Source: Pedobacter sp. L105 (GTDB lineage: Bacteria > Bacteroidota > Bacteroidia > Sphingobacteriales > Sphingobacteriaceae). Taken from it: DNA of 64,000 nucleotides. The notes under the pieces were generated by a model that was not told the DNA's origin, ran no database searches, and saw nothing but the letters and a program-made list of their open reading frames with translations. Positions 36,933-45,425 of the stretch are shown here, piece after piece. Numbering within the stretch: the first letter of the stretch is position 1; every line of letters begins with the position of its first letter. The position numbers and the translations under genes were made by a program. Location: assembly GCF_009765875.1 (NCBI RefSeq), contig NZ_LMUP01000002.1:62001-126000 (forward strand), written 5' to 3'.

Positions 36933-37961
36933 TTATAAGCTTTTCAATATCTCCTTGAATTCTTTAGTTTTCACTACAGAACGCGCATCAAATAATATCG
37001 TTCCATAATCATCATGAAACCTATCTCCATAACATTTAAACAGGGTAATGATCATTTTATCCCGCAAAACTGTATTGTTTACTTTCTTGATCCTTTCATA
37101 AACAATCGGATAATTCACAGTAGCAAAATCTATTAAGACCATTGTTCTTATTTTTTCAATCAGAAACAGGGCATATTCCTTTGAATCGCATAACACGCCA
37201 TCCGGAATATTGCTCACAAAATCGAGTTTATACTTGTCAGAAAAGCTTTTTGCTAAAGCTTTAAAGCCTGCTGTATCTTTTTTTGACAGCTGATCAAACA
37301 ACTTAACCTGCAGATCTGAAAAGATGTATTTACCTATACTTCCGAGTACATCAGTGTGTAATAAGTGATAAGAATAATCAGACATTTCTGGCTGGTACTT
37401 TTCTATGAGATCATAGAGCAGGTTAGTATACCTGAATGACTGGTTGTCCTTGTGATACTGATTGTCTTTTGTGAACTCTGGCGACACTTTTACGGTATCC
37501 GTTTCCACCGCATATAAAAATTCATTCTGGCATCTGTACTTTCCAGAAGCACGGCCAGAAAAATCAAGATCATAAATATTTGGGACATCAGTTTTACGTA
37601 CAGTTATTTTAATATGGTCGCCAGGTTCAAAGTGGAATTCCCTGGCTATTGTTACATCCATTAGGTAACCGGTGAGCAATAAGGAGAAATATAAAGGTTT
37701 GGATTGATCTTTCAGTTCGAAGGTGTAAGCATTGCCAGTGTTAAATTTAGGCTGTATTTCTGTTTTTGTGGTATTTGACAAACCATAAGGGTTTATTCCC
37801 TTCTCATATACCACTAGAAAAGGTTTGCTGCTTACCCCCTCTTCTAAAACAACTTCAAATACTACATTCTTTTTAACAGGCGATGTAACGATAACCTGAT
37901 TGGCTTTTGTAATTACACTTAATAAAACCAGTGTAGAAGTTATATTTAATATGGAATTCAT
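36933..37961 (-). CDS. exported protein resembling the N-terminal part of TlpA-like thioredoxin-family proteins
   Basis: 342 aa. A signal peptide-like N-terminus (SILNITSTLVLLSVITKAN) is followed by a beta-rich domain (VFEVVLEEGVSSKPFLVVYEKG...FHFEPGDHIKITVRK...YDLDFSGRASGKYRCQNEFLYA). The EPGD...FSGRASGKY pattern is the one before the thioredoxin fold in Bacteroidota TlpA/DUF4369-type proteins. A helical segment follows, and the protein stops without any CxxC thioredoxin domain. It may be a stand-alone version of the N-terminal module or a truncated descendant. The downstream terminator argues for a complete gene. Function unknown. Confidence 0.65.
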   Translation of the reverse strand: MNSILNITSTLVLLSVITKANQVIVTSPVKKNVVFEVVLEEGVSSKPFLVVYEKGINPYGLSNTTKTEIQPKFNTGNAYTFELKDQSKPLYFSLLLTGYLMDVTIAREFHFEPGDHIKITVRKTDVPNIYDLDFSGRASGKYRCQNEFLYAVETDTVKVSPEFTKDNQYHKDNQSFRYTNLLYDLIEKYQPEMSDYSYHLLHTDVLGSIGKYIFSDLQVKLFDQLSKKDTAGFKALAKSFSDKYKLDFVSNIPDGVLCDSKEYALFLIEKIRTMVLIDFATVNYPIVYERIKKVNNTVLRDKMIITLFKCYGDRFHDDYGTILFDARSVVKTKEFKEILKSL

Positions 37962-37994
37962 CTGTTTTCTTTTTAAGGTTTATTAATCAGCGGT

Positions 37995-38195
37995 TCATCT
38001 TGATATTTTAAGTGAACTTTTGTGTAGGTGACGGCAACGAGCAGCCATGATGATGAGCTTAGCTGTATTTTTCGATTGTGCCATTGCAGGGCGGTTTAAG
38101 CAAGAATTACTCAGTAGAATCAGGAAAGCTAATACTCCATTAACAGACGATATCTTTAGGCATAATAAGCCCATTAAGCGGTTTTTTGCTTTCAT
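37995..38195 (-). CDS. possible small exported peptide
   Basis: 66 aa. A basic start (MKAKNRLMG) is followed by a hydrophobic stretch with a cleavage-like end (VLAFLILLSNSCLNRPAMAQ) and a short basic tail rich in Arg, His and Lys. It lies 33 bp upstream of the 342-aa exported protein on the same strand, so it could be a leader or co-expressed peptide. No family is recognised. Confidence 0.35.
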   Translation of the reverse strand: MKAKNRLMGLLCLKISSVNGVLAFLILLSNSCLNRPAMAQSKNTAKLIIMAARCRHLHKSSLKISR

Positions 38196-38262
38196 TTTTT
38201 GAGATTTTAAATTTTATTTGGAGGATTTAGAAGGTCTTGTAATAGGTAAGAAATAGTATCAA

Positions 38263-38324
38263 AATGCACAGCGGCCGGTATGTATTACCAGTAACCAACC
38301 TAAATGCCCGGCCGCTTGTGCATT
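38263..38324. terminator. strong GC-rich hairpin
   Basis: AATGCACAGCGGCCGG (38263-38278) pairs with CCGGCCGCTTGTGCATT (38308-38324) with one bulged base, over a ~29-nt loop. It is far more stable than its AT-rich surroundings. On the minus strand a TTTT follows. It may be a terminator for transcription coming from 38.5-38.9 kb, or a leader structure for the small ORF at 38195. The rest of 38196-38534 shows nothing else. Confidence 0.55.
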
Positions 38325-38534
38325 CATCTTCAGTCTGGTGGTTTGATGATGTTTTTAAATGAATGGATCGGGTTAATTTGCATTGTGGTATATATTTAGT
38401 TGACCAGAATTGTTAGGGCTGGCTTTCCCCTCTCCTATTTCCTTTTTTTAATTTTTGGACATAGGAAGGCCTTTAGGATAACATCCTTGTTTTTAATTTA
38501 TTGATGAGTAAAAAATTAGATTAGAAATGAAAGG

Positions 38535-38924
38535 TTAAGTGGGCGGCTTAAAGTGTAGAGGAGATTTGGTTTTAGTTGAATTGAAAACGCGAAACAACAT
38601 GGAAAGTCCTGCGTAATACTTTCCGGCATTCAAAACGCTATTAAAAAAGAATACACTGTGAGTTTGATTTTCCATTGCTTTACGTTTTAGGGCATTGAGC
38701 AAGGAAACCTGTAAGGGGAGCAAAAATGAAATATGGTCGCTCCCCGTACGCATCAACACCCCGTGAGAGAGGCGAGAACGAATTCTCTTAGCAAGCAGTA
38801 CGGAGAACGCCCATATCCCTAAACACAAAGGTAAGGAAATTGGGCATTTTATCATCCGTAACTTTGCTTGCTTATAGATTCTCACGTCTGTTGATGCAAA
38901 GTTTCTTTGATAGAATACCATCAA
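38535..38924 (-). other. doubtful 129-codon frame in a compositionally distinct patch
   Basis: An open minus-strand frame in DNA clearly richer in GC than both flanks. Its translation is basic with scattered hydrophobic stretches and no domain. Its second half (MENQTHSVFFFNSVLNAGKY, then a tail ending SPLHFKPPT) reads like the spurious ORFs in dispersed non-coding repeats. It may be a repeat remnant or a structured RNA rather than a protein. Confidence 0.3.
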
Positions 38925-39130
38925 TAATTATAATGTGCTTCAGTCTCTCAGACTTAATCACTACAATACAAATATACAGATTATTTCGATAAAATATCAC
39001 AAAACAAAACTTATTTTATTTATAATTATTATTAAAGGTGAGATAAATAATATTATTAGAAATTCAATAATTTGATGCCTTAAAGGTTATTTAAAAAAAA
39101 GACGTGAAACCTGCTTAAACGGTTTAATAT

Positions 39131-39490
39131 TTAAATTTCGGCCTTAAAATAATCTTCAACTACTGTTAGCTTTATAAATAACTCCAGTACTTCCAGCATC
39201 AGCTCTACATTTTCTCCAGTATACAGATGGTACAATCTTTCTATTTTAGCTTCACTTCTTATTCTGATCATTTTAAAAATAAACCTGCTGACTAATTCTT
39301 TATTATTACCAGCTTGGTTGATGAACTCATTAAGGTTTTCCAGAGAAGCAACCCATGAAAGACACTCTGAACAGTTCAAGTTCTTTCTCAGATCACCGTC
39401 CTGATATTTAGAGTTCGCAAGAAAAACAAAAATCCCTTCCCTGCTTTCTGTACTATACAAACGATACTTGATGGTATACAAATCTTCCAT
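39131..39490 (-). CDS. hypothetical protein, third gene of an unknown trio
   Basis: 119 aa, no signal peptide. Mixed alpha/beta with one C..C pair (LNCSECLSW) and a helical C-terminus (NVELMLEVLELFIKLTVVEDYF). Not recognised. It lies 13 bp after the stop of the preceding gene on the same strand. Confidence 0.65.
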   Translation of the reverse strand: MEDLYTIKYRLYSTESREGIFVFLANSKYQDGDLRKNLNCSECLSWVASLENLNEFINQAGNNKELVSRFIFKMIRIRSEAKIERLYHLYTGENVELMLEVLELFIKLTVVEDYFKAEI

Positions 39491-39503
39491 AAGATCCTTT
39501 TCC

Positions 39504-39857
39504 TTAGTTTAAGTAAGCGTCTATATCAATACAGGTGTAGATGTTAAATTCTATTTTGGAATCCATAAAATCAATTATTTCCTGAAGTTCTTTTACTTTT
39601 AAAATTTGCCTGAAGTAATCAATTGTCTCTTCAAATTCTAACCTGTAAACCAATTGATAGCTTTCAACTACCTGGTCAATACCAAATTTTTTTAGATCTT
39701 CTGTGATTTTTTCCGGAACAAAATACGATGTAAGGCTTCGTTTTTCATGTTCTGGATTTTTATACTCAAATTTCTCCAGTTCATTATCTTTAATGAATAC
39801 ATAAAGTAAAATGTATTCATTAGAGTATATGATCTCTTTCTCAATAAAATATGCCAT
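39504..39857 (-). CDS. hypothetical protein, second gene of an unknown trio
   Basis: 117 aa from the ATG at 39857 (MAYFIEKEIIYSNEYILLYVF). Acidic and soluble, with a helical middle (VPEKITEDLKKFGIDQVVESYQLVYRLEFEETIDYF). No domain is recognised. The frame extends six codons upstream to a TTG. Genes on both sides are 13-28 bp away, so the three are probably one transcript. Confidence 0.65.
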   Translation of the reverse strand: MAYFIEKEIIYSNEYILLYVFIKDNELEKFEYKNPEHEKRSLTSYFVPEKITEDLKKFGIDQVVESYQLVYRLEFEETIDYFRQILKVKELQEIIDFMDSKIEFNIYTCIDIDAYLN

Positions 39858-39885
39858 TGGATTTAGATTTTTCAAATTGGTTCAA

Positions 39886-40224
39886 TCAATTAAAGTTTTT
39901 TAAAATTGCCTGTCTGATAAAGGCTTCTATAGTTTTTAGAATTTCGTTTACTTGCTTTTTGGTACCAATTCTTTTCAACTCCTTCGCCAGCTCCTTAACA
40001 TTGGATCGAAACTGCTTAATCTCATTTTCCACTACCTGAACGATGGTATATGATAACACCGCCTCTTCAATTTTATCAAGGAACCCAACGTAATACAATT
40101 GGGCTGTTCTATGGTGTACGCTTTCTGGGGTGCTGGGGTCATATGCTGAATCAACAAGAAAACCAGCAATTCCAATGATAGAAGGTTTTTCCAATACCTT
40201 CATTTCAATAGTATATTCTTTCAT
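39886..40224 (-). CDS. hypothetical protein, first gene of an unknown trio
   Basis: 112 aa, starting MKEYTIEMKVLEKPSIIGIA. A beta-rich N-terminus is followed by long helices (LDKIEEAVLSYTIVQVVENEIKQFRSNVKELAKELKRIG). No family is recognised. It heads a three-gene minus-strand cluster divergent from the AraC regulator at 40534. Confidence 0.65.
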   Translation of the reverse strand: MKEYTIEMKVLEKPSIIGIAGFLVDSAYDPSTPESVHHRTAQLYYVGFLDKIEEAVLSYTIVQVVENEIKQFRSNVKELAKELKRIGTKKQVNEILKTIEAFIRQAILKNFN

Positions 40225-40533
40225 AAATAGAGCATTGTTTCCGATGCAATATTAAAAGATGTGCGAAACATAAAGCTGTAAGAATGAGACATTTTAAAGC
40301 TAAAACAATTTAAAAACAATCAATTAAATGCATTTTTCTTCTATTAAATTTACCAGAAAATTAACATTAAATTTTATGCCTATAGTAGAAGGTTAACCAA
40401 CTATTTTTTCAATCATTTTGGTGTTTTTATTTTTGCCCATATCTCAAAAATAATTATCAGATATGTCTTTTTTTTACACCAAATATTTAAAATTGTAGTT
40501 TATTTTTGTTTTTGGCATCATAATGAGAAAAAT
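40225..40533. other. divergent promoter region, very AT-rich
   Basis: About 309 bp between the unknown trio and the AraC regulator. It contains the TATTTTTG box at 40501. Confidence 0.45.
40501..40508 (+). promoter_or_regulatory. putative -7 promoter box of the AraC gene
   Basis: TATTTTTG matches TAnnTTTG and lies 25 bp before the AraC ATG. No clear -33 partner. Confidence 0.4.
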
Positions 40534-41349
40534 ATGCAAGTACTACCCTCTAAGCCACTTTCCCATCTAATTAAGCACTATCTGTTTGTTGAGAGCAATA
40601 CCAGGAATATTAAAAAATTCCGTCTGTTTCCCGATGGAAACACTGGGATAGTATTTTCATTTCATAATAAGCTTATTTCAGGGTCGAGTACATTCAATCA
40701 AGTAGATTATCTGCCTGATTCTTTGGTTTATGGTCAGATCAACAGCTTTAAAGATATCTTTTGCATCAATGAAACCTCTTTACTAATTATTGTATTTCAT
40801 CCCCACGGCCTGCATCAATTTTTGGGAATACCTGCCAATGAACTCATTGATAAGATTATCGATTTAAAAACGCTTTTTGGATCAGCAGGTAGTGAGGTAA
40901 CTGAGCAATTACAGGAATCTCAAAGTTTGCAGCAGCGCATTAAAATTATTGAATCGTTTTTAACACAGCTATTGAAGGGACACACCCTTAAAATCCAGCC
41001 TATTGTAATCGCATCAGTTGATTTTATAGTTAATCATCAAGGATTGGCTAGTGTTAATCAATTGGTCAGTTACACAGGTTATAGCGGAAAAAGCATTGAA
41101 CGAAAATTTATGGAAACTATAGGGATTTTTCCAAAGCAATTTTCAAAGATTGTCAGACTGAATATGTACTTGAAAGACCTGAGAGACAACAAAAACAAAA
41201 AAATCTTAGATATGGCATATGCAAATGGTTATTATGACCATTCACATGCTTACAAAGACTTTAAAAAGATTACAGGTGTAACCCAGCGTCAATATATTGG
41301 GGAATTTAACGCCCTTGCGCTTAATCTACTGGAGTTCCCTCAGCAATAA
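40534..41349 (+). CDS. AraC-family regulator with DUF6597-type N-terminus
   Basis: 271 aa. The N-terminal ~145 residues (PLSHLIKHYLFVE...FRLFPDGNTGIVFSF...IIVFHPHGLHQFLGIPANELIDKIIDL) match the DUF6597 cupin-like domain of Bacteroidota AraC proteins. The C-terminal DNA-binding domain is at ~165-262 (SVNQLVSYTGYSGKSIERKFMETIGIFPKQFSKIVRL and ILDMAYANGYYDHSHAYKDFKKITGVTQRQY). The nitrilase gene begins 62 bp downstream on the same strand and is the probable target or partner. Confidence 0.9.
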   Translation: MQVLPSKPLSHLIKHYLFVESNTRNIKKFRLFPDGNTGIVFSFHNKLISGSSTFNQVDYLPDSLVYGQINSFKDIFCINETSLLIIVFHPHGLHQFLGIPANELIDKIIDLKTLFGSAGSEVTEQLQESQSLQQRIKIIESFLTQLLKGHTLKIQPIVIASVDFIVNHQGLASVNQLVSYTGYSGKSIERKFMETIGIFPKQFSKIVRLNMYLKDLRDNKNKKILDMAYANGYYDHSHAYKDFKKITGVTQRQYIGEFNALALNLLEFPQQ

Positions 41350-41411
41350 TATTCGAATGTCTCGTTTGTACATTTCTAATTCATTATCAACAGGTAGCTT
41401 TGCTATCAGAT

Positions 41412-42380
41412 ATGAGAGAACTGAAAATAGCAACGGCACAATTTGAAAATAAAAGCGGGGATAAAAAGTACAATCTTTCTGGCATTGAGCGCCTTTCAAA
41501 AGAGGCTGCTTTAAACGGAGCAGATGTTATTGCATTCCACGAATGCAGTTTGACGGGTTATACTTTTGCACGTAATTTATCAAAAGCCCAAATGCTGGAT
41601 CTTGCAGAATATATCCCTGACGGCGCTAGTATTATTGAACTAACCCAATACGCGGCAAGATACAATATTGCCATTCTTGTAGGTCTATTTGAAAAAGATC
41701 ATGACAACAATTTGTATAAAGCTTATATCTGCGTTGATAAAACGGGCTTAATTGCAAGACATAGAAAATTACACCCTTTTATAAATCCTAACCTTCTTCC
41801 TGGAACTTCATATACCGTTTTTGATTTGTACGGGTGGAAATGTGGAATCCTTATCTGTTATGATAATAACGTTATTGAAAACGTGAGGGCTACAACTTTA
41901 TTGGGAGCACAGATCATATTTATGCCGCATGTTACCATGTGTACCCCCTCTCCAAGACCAGGCGCCGGTTTTGTTGACCCCCAGCTTTGGGAAAATAGAC
42001 ATCATGACCCTGAGCCGCTGAGAAAAGAGTTTGATGGAATTAAAGGGCGCGACTGGCTGTTAAGATGGTTACCTGCAAGAGCATATGATAATGGTATATA
42101 TTGCGTATTTGCAAATCCTATTGGAATGGATGACGATCAATTAAAAAACGGATGCGCTATGATCATAGATCCGTATGGTGAAATTATTGCCGAATGCAGA
42201 ATTCTTGGTGACGGCATTACTGTGGGGACGATCACCGAACAAAAATTAGAAAATGCTGGTGGCAGGCGATATATTAATGCAAGACGACCTGAGCTATATA
42301 AAAACATATTAGGCCAGGCACATCATTCATATTTAAATGTGTCCTGGCTTGCTAAAGCTCAAATACGATTGAAGAAATAA
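41412..42380 (+). CDS. nitrilase/carbon-nitrogen hydrolase family protein
   Basis: 322 aa from the ATG at 41412 (MRELKIATAQFENKSGDKKY). The catalytic triad is clear: Glu44 (AFHECSLTGY), Lys119 (RHRKLHP) and Cys149 (GILICYDNN). The family hydrolyses nitriles, amides or N-carbamoyl groups by a Cys nucleophile and acts as cytosolic homo-oligomers. The C-terminal AKGRDW/GRDWLLRWLPARAYDNGIYCVFANPIG segment fits. Substrate unknown. It is paired with the AraC regulator upstream. Confidence 0.92.
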   Translation: MRELKIATAQFENKSGDKKYNLSGIERLSKEAALNGADVIAFHECSLTGYTFARNLSKAQMLDLAEYIPDGASIIELTQYAARYNIAILVGLFEKDHDNNLYKAYICVDKTGLIARHRKLHPFINPNLLPGTSYTVFDLYGWKCGILICYDNNVIENVRATTLLGAQIIFMPHVTMCTPSPRPGAGFVDPQLWENRHHDPEPLRKEFDGIKGRDWLLRWLPARAYDNGIYCVFANPIGMDDDQLKNGCAMIIDPYGEIIAECRILGDGITVGTITEQKLENAGGRRYINARRPELYKNILGQAHHSYLNVSWLAKAQIRLKK

Positions 42381-42561
42381 CTGGAAATATCTATTACAAA
42401 AAATCAATACATTAACTGTTTTGATTATCTACCTTAGATACCTTTTCTTTCCATTTTTAAATAAAAAGATTATCTTGTGGACAATACCAATATAACTTAT
42501 ATGAAGTTTAAAACATTGAGTAACATAAGAAGACTTTATTTAAAGTAATTTTTTTTCAAAA

Positions 42562-43146
42562 ATGACGCATGTAGAAGCTATAGATAAAGGGTTATTAGAA
42601 AATCTTCCTCATAATGAGATAATAAGAAAGGTCTATCTAACTTATCCAACGATGGCTCTTATTGGCGAAGAAGAAAGACAATTTATAATTGTAGATGAGA
42701 TAAGTAGATATTTTAAAATTCCGATTAATAATGTGCACGTCGTAGGATCAGCAAAAACAGGACAAAGTTTTCACAAGAACACTCCTTTTGCACCAAAGTA
42801 TTCTGATTTGGACATAGCAATTATTGACTCTGAACTTTTTAGACGTTATTCAGAGTTAGCCTTTATGCTAAGCGACGGCTTTCGTGATCAAACAGTTTTT
42901 CCTATTAGATCTAATCGACCAACATTTAATTCTTACACTCAGTATATAGCAAAAGGAATCTTTAGACCTGATATGATGCCAGTCGGAACGGAAAGAGCTG
43001 ATTGGTTCAATTTTTTTGGCAGACTCTCCACAAAACACAAAGATCTATTTTCAACAATTAATGCTGGAATTTATTTTTCACAGATCTATTTTGAGCAAAA
43101 ACAAATTTCAATAATTAACGATCACATTTCAAATAAACCAATATGA
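42562..43146 (+). CDS. nucleotidyltransferase-like protein coupled to DUF262
   Basis: 194 aa. HVVGSAKTGQSF...KYSDLDIAIID has the nucleotidyltransferase GS...DxD signature (Gly62-Ser63, Asp82 and Asp84), with an unusually long insertion between GS and DxD. Flanking helices are unassigned. Its stop overlaps the next start as ATGA at 43143-43146, so the DUF262 protein is translationally coupled and probably works with it. AT-rich DNA next to a restriction-modification locus suggests an anti-phage role; this is inference. It could be a toxin (an AMP- or NMP-transferring enzyme) or a regulatory enzyme. Confidence 0.7.
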   Translation: MTHVEAIDKGLLENLPHNEIIRKVYLTYPTMALIGEEERQFIIVDEISRYFKIPINNVHVVGSAKTGQSFHKNTPFAPKYSDLDIAIIDSELFRRYSELAFMLSDGFRDQTVFPIRSNRPTFNSYTQYIAKGIFRPDMMPVGTERADWFNFFGRLSTKHKDLFSTINAGIYFSQIYFEQKQISIINDHISNKPI

Positions 43147-44225
43147 TTGATTACAGAGTACGGTCAGTATCTTTATTAAACTTAGTTAACGATATAAGAA
43201 AAAGGACTTTGATCCCAGATGCCTATTTTCAAAGAAATTTGGTTTGGAGGGAAATACACAATAAAGATTTTATAAAAACTATCCTACTAGGATATCCATT
43301 TCCCCAAATCTTTATTTCTAAAGGAAAGGTTAACGTAATTGATATGACCAACGTTTCTTGTATAGTAGACGGGCAACAGCGAAGTAATGCAATTATAAAG
43401 TTTATTGAGAACAAATTTGATGTTGATGGTAAGTTCTATCGTGATTTATCGGAGGATGAACAATCTAGTTTTTTAAAATATGATATTGCAGTAATTGAAC
43501 TTGATTTAGAGAATGACGACCCAAAAGTACAGGAAATATTTCAGAGAATAAATAGGACTTCAAATTCATTAACAACGATTGAAAAACTGGCTTCGGAATT
43601 TTCTACTTCTGACTACATGTTAGTTGCAAAATTATTATCAAACCAAATCGATTTGTTTGTAGACGCTAATAACGAAGATTTCAAAGAGGATCCTAATATT
43701 CCAGAGAGTTATTTCTTATGGGCAAAGAAACAAAGAGTTTTAAAGTTCCAGAATTTAATTACTGAAAAAGGCGTTTATACTACAAGAGATTTGGCGAAAA
43801 AGGCACATCTAATGCATATATTAAATATTATGTCTACAGTATTAACAGATTTTTTTAACAGGAATGAAAAGTCTAACGATTTATTAAATGATTATGCCAT
43901 AGATTTTCAATTAAAAGACGATCTAGTCATTAATTTGGAGAAAACAGCTGAATTTATTTTGGCACTAAAACTAAAACCAAAATCTTATTGGTATAATAAG
44001 TCAAACATTTTCTCGCTAATCGTGGCTCTTGCAAAAAAAATAGATGTAATTTTCAGTATTGATAAAAACACTTTTAGGGAAAACTTAGAACAATTCGCAC
44101 AAAATATTCCAGAGGATTACAAGCTTGCTGCTACAGAAGCTGTAAATAATAAGAAGGAACGGGAGATTAGAAATGGATATATTAACCATATCATAAATAC
44201 ATCATTTATTCCAGGACTACCGTAA
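43143..44225 (+). CDS. DUF262 (ParB/sulfiredoxin-like) protein
   Basis: 360 aa. The N-terminal DUF262 domain has the signature IPDAYFQRNLVWREIHNKDFIKTILLGYPFPQIFI and IVDGQQRSNAIIKFI (DGQQR at 76-80), as in GmrSD-type nucleases and other ParB-like NTPases. FQRINRTSNSLTTIEKLASEF follows. The C-terminal ~200 residues are helical. No HNH/DUF1524 nuclease motif is present, unlike full GmrSD proteins. In this family DUF262 hydrolyses nucleotides and is widespread in defence systems. The partner nucleotidyltransferase is encoded immediately upstream with a 4-bp overlap. Confidence 0.85.
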   Translation: MIDYRVRSVSLLNLVNDIRKRTLIPDAYFQRNLVWREIHNKDFIKTILLGYPFPQIFISKGKVNVIDMTNVSCIVDGQQRSNAIIKFIENKFDVDGKFYRDLSEDEQSSFLKYDIAVIELDLENDDPKVQEIFQRINRTSNSLTTIEKLASEFSTSDYMLVAKLLSNQIDLFVDANNEDFKEDPNIPESYFLWAKKQRVLKFQNLITEKGVYTTRDLAKKAHLMHILNIMSTVLTDFFNRNEKSNDLLNDYAIDFQLKDDLVINLEKTAEFILALKLKPKSYWYNKSNIFSLIVALAKKIDVIFSIDKNTFRENLEQFAQNIPEDYKLAATEAVNNKKEREIRNGYINHIINTSFIPGLP

Positions 44226-44582
44226 TTAGAAAACTGACTTAGTACATTCTTATTTATTATAAATGTACATATTTCATCTTCAACTATAGTAAGGGTATTA
44301 TTCCTATATCTCTTTCCATATATAAGATGAAATTTACAAATCTATTCTAAAAATTTGTTCACTCCTAATACTTCTAATTTCCGTTTCATTGACTGACACC
44401 ATGAAATTTACATATTACGAAATTTATTGAATAGCATTTCTTTGCGATCACCGCTTTACACTCTTAACAGTAGGCTACTACCCGAATCTATTACACATTA
44501 AATATAATTATATTCAAAATACTATTTTTTATTTGTGCAAAAAAAAATTAAAATACATTTACATAATTTTGTAAATTGCAAT
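44226..44582. other. intergenic region, AT-rich
   Basis: About 357 bp between the DUF262 and restriction genes. No ORF with family similarity was found. An upstream frame extension of the restriction gene from a GTG at 44535 is judged unlikely. Confidence 0.4.
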
Positions 44583-45425
44583 ATGGATGAAATCATACTT
44601 AAATCAATAATAAAAAAAGCAACTATTAAAAGTGTAGTAAATTATTTTGACAAAAATATAAAAGAAGAAAAGGTAAGAAAATTTCAAATTTTAGATCTTT
44701 TAATGCCAAAAGAGAGAAAAATTAGATCCATAGTTGGGGGCTTAGAAACAGCAATGGGAAAAACTTTATGGGAGCCTTTAGCTAAAGAAATTGCATCAGG
44801 AAATGGTTTCGATGTTATAAATAAGGATTTACAGTCACCGACTAATATGCCTTCAGTTTTAGCTAATACTTTACAAACTATAATAGCGACCAGGGTTGCT
44901 AATACTGGAATGTATGATGCGAGATCTAGTCATGATACCATCAAACACTTTTGCCAACAATTTATAGTAACGCCAATTTCTAATTTCGAAAACGCACCTA
45001 GAGGCTTTGGAGTAGACATTTGGTTAAAGAAAGACGGTATTAATTATTTTTTTGACACGAAAACAGTTCAGCCGAATGTCGGAAATTATAATAAATTCCT
45101 TTCACAAATTCTTAATTGGTATGCATATTTCTATTCTCAAAATCCCCTTGGTAATGCCGAAGCCAGAATTGTATTTCCTTATAACCCACACAACGGCGAG
45201 GATTTTTGGAAAAAGACGATGGGCGCCGGAAAGCCATTAGAAAGAGGAAAAGAAGGTTGGGTAGAAAATGAATTCTGGGATTTCTTATCCGGTTATACAA
45301 ATACATTTCAATTAATCAAGGAATCATTTAATGATATATACATCGAAGGATCTTTGGAAAATCAATTAGATATTGTATTTGATAGGAATAAAGAAATAAT
45401 TGCCCCTATACCTGATCAAATCTAA
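44583..45425 (+). CDS. TdeIII-family type II restriction endonuclease
   Basis: 280 aa from the ATG at 44583. The family segment RKIRSIVGGLETAMGKTLWEPLAKEIASGNGFDVIN is at ~46-80. A PD-(D/E)XK-type active site is at GFGVDIWLKKDGINYFFDTKTVQPN (Asp145, Asp158, Lys160). It would cut unmethylated DNA. TdeIII recognises GGNCC as I recall, so that is the first guess for specificity. Its end overlaps by 20 bp the end of the convergent methyltransferase gene, the expected partner that protects self DNA. Confidence 0.85.
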   Translation: MDEIILKSIIKKATIKSVVNYFDKNIKEEKVRKFQILDLLMPKERKIRSIVGGLETAMGKTLWEPLAKEIASGNGFDVINKDLQSPTNMPSVLANTLQTIIATRVANTGMYDARSSHDTIKHFCQQFIVTPISNFENAPRGFGVDIWLKKDGINYFFDTKTVQPNVGNYNKFLSQILNWYAYFYSQNPLGNAEARIVFPYNPHNGEDFWKKTMGAGKPLERGKEGWVENEFWDFLSGYTNTFQLIKESFNDIYIEGSLENQLDIVFDRNKEIIAPIPDQI

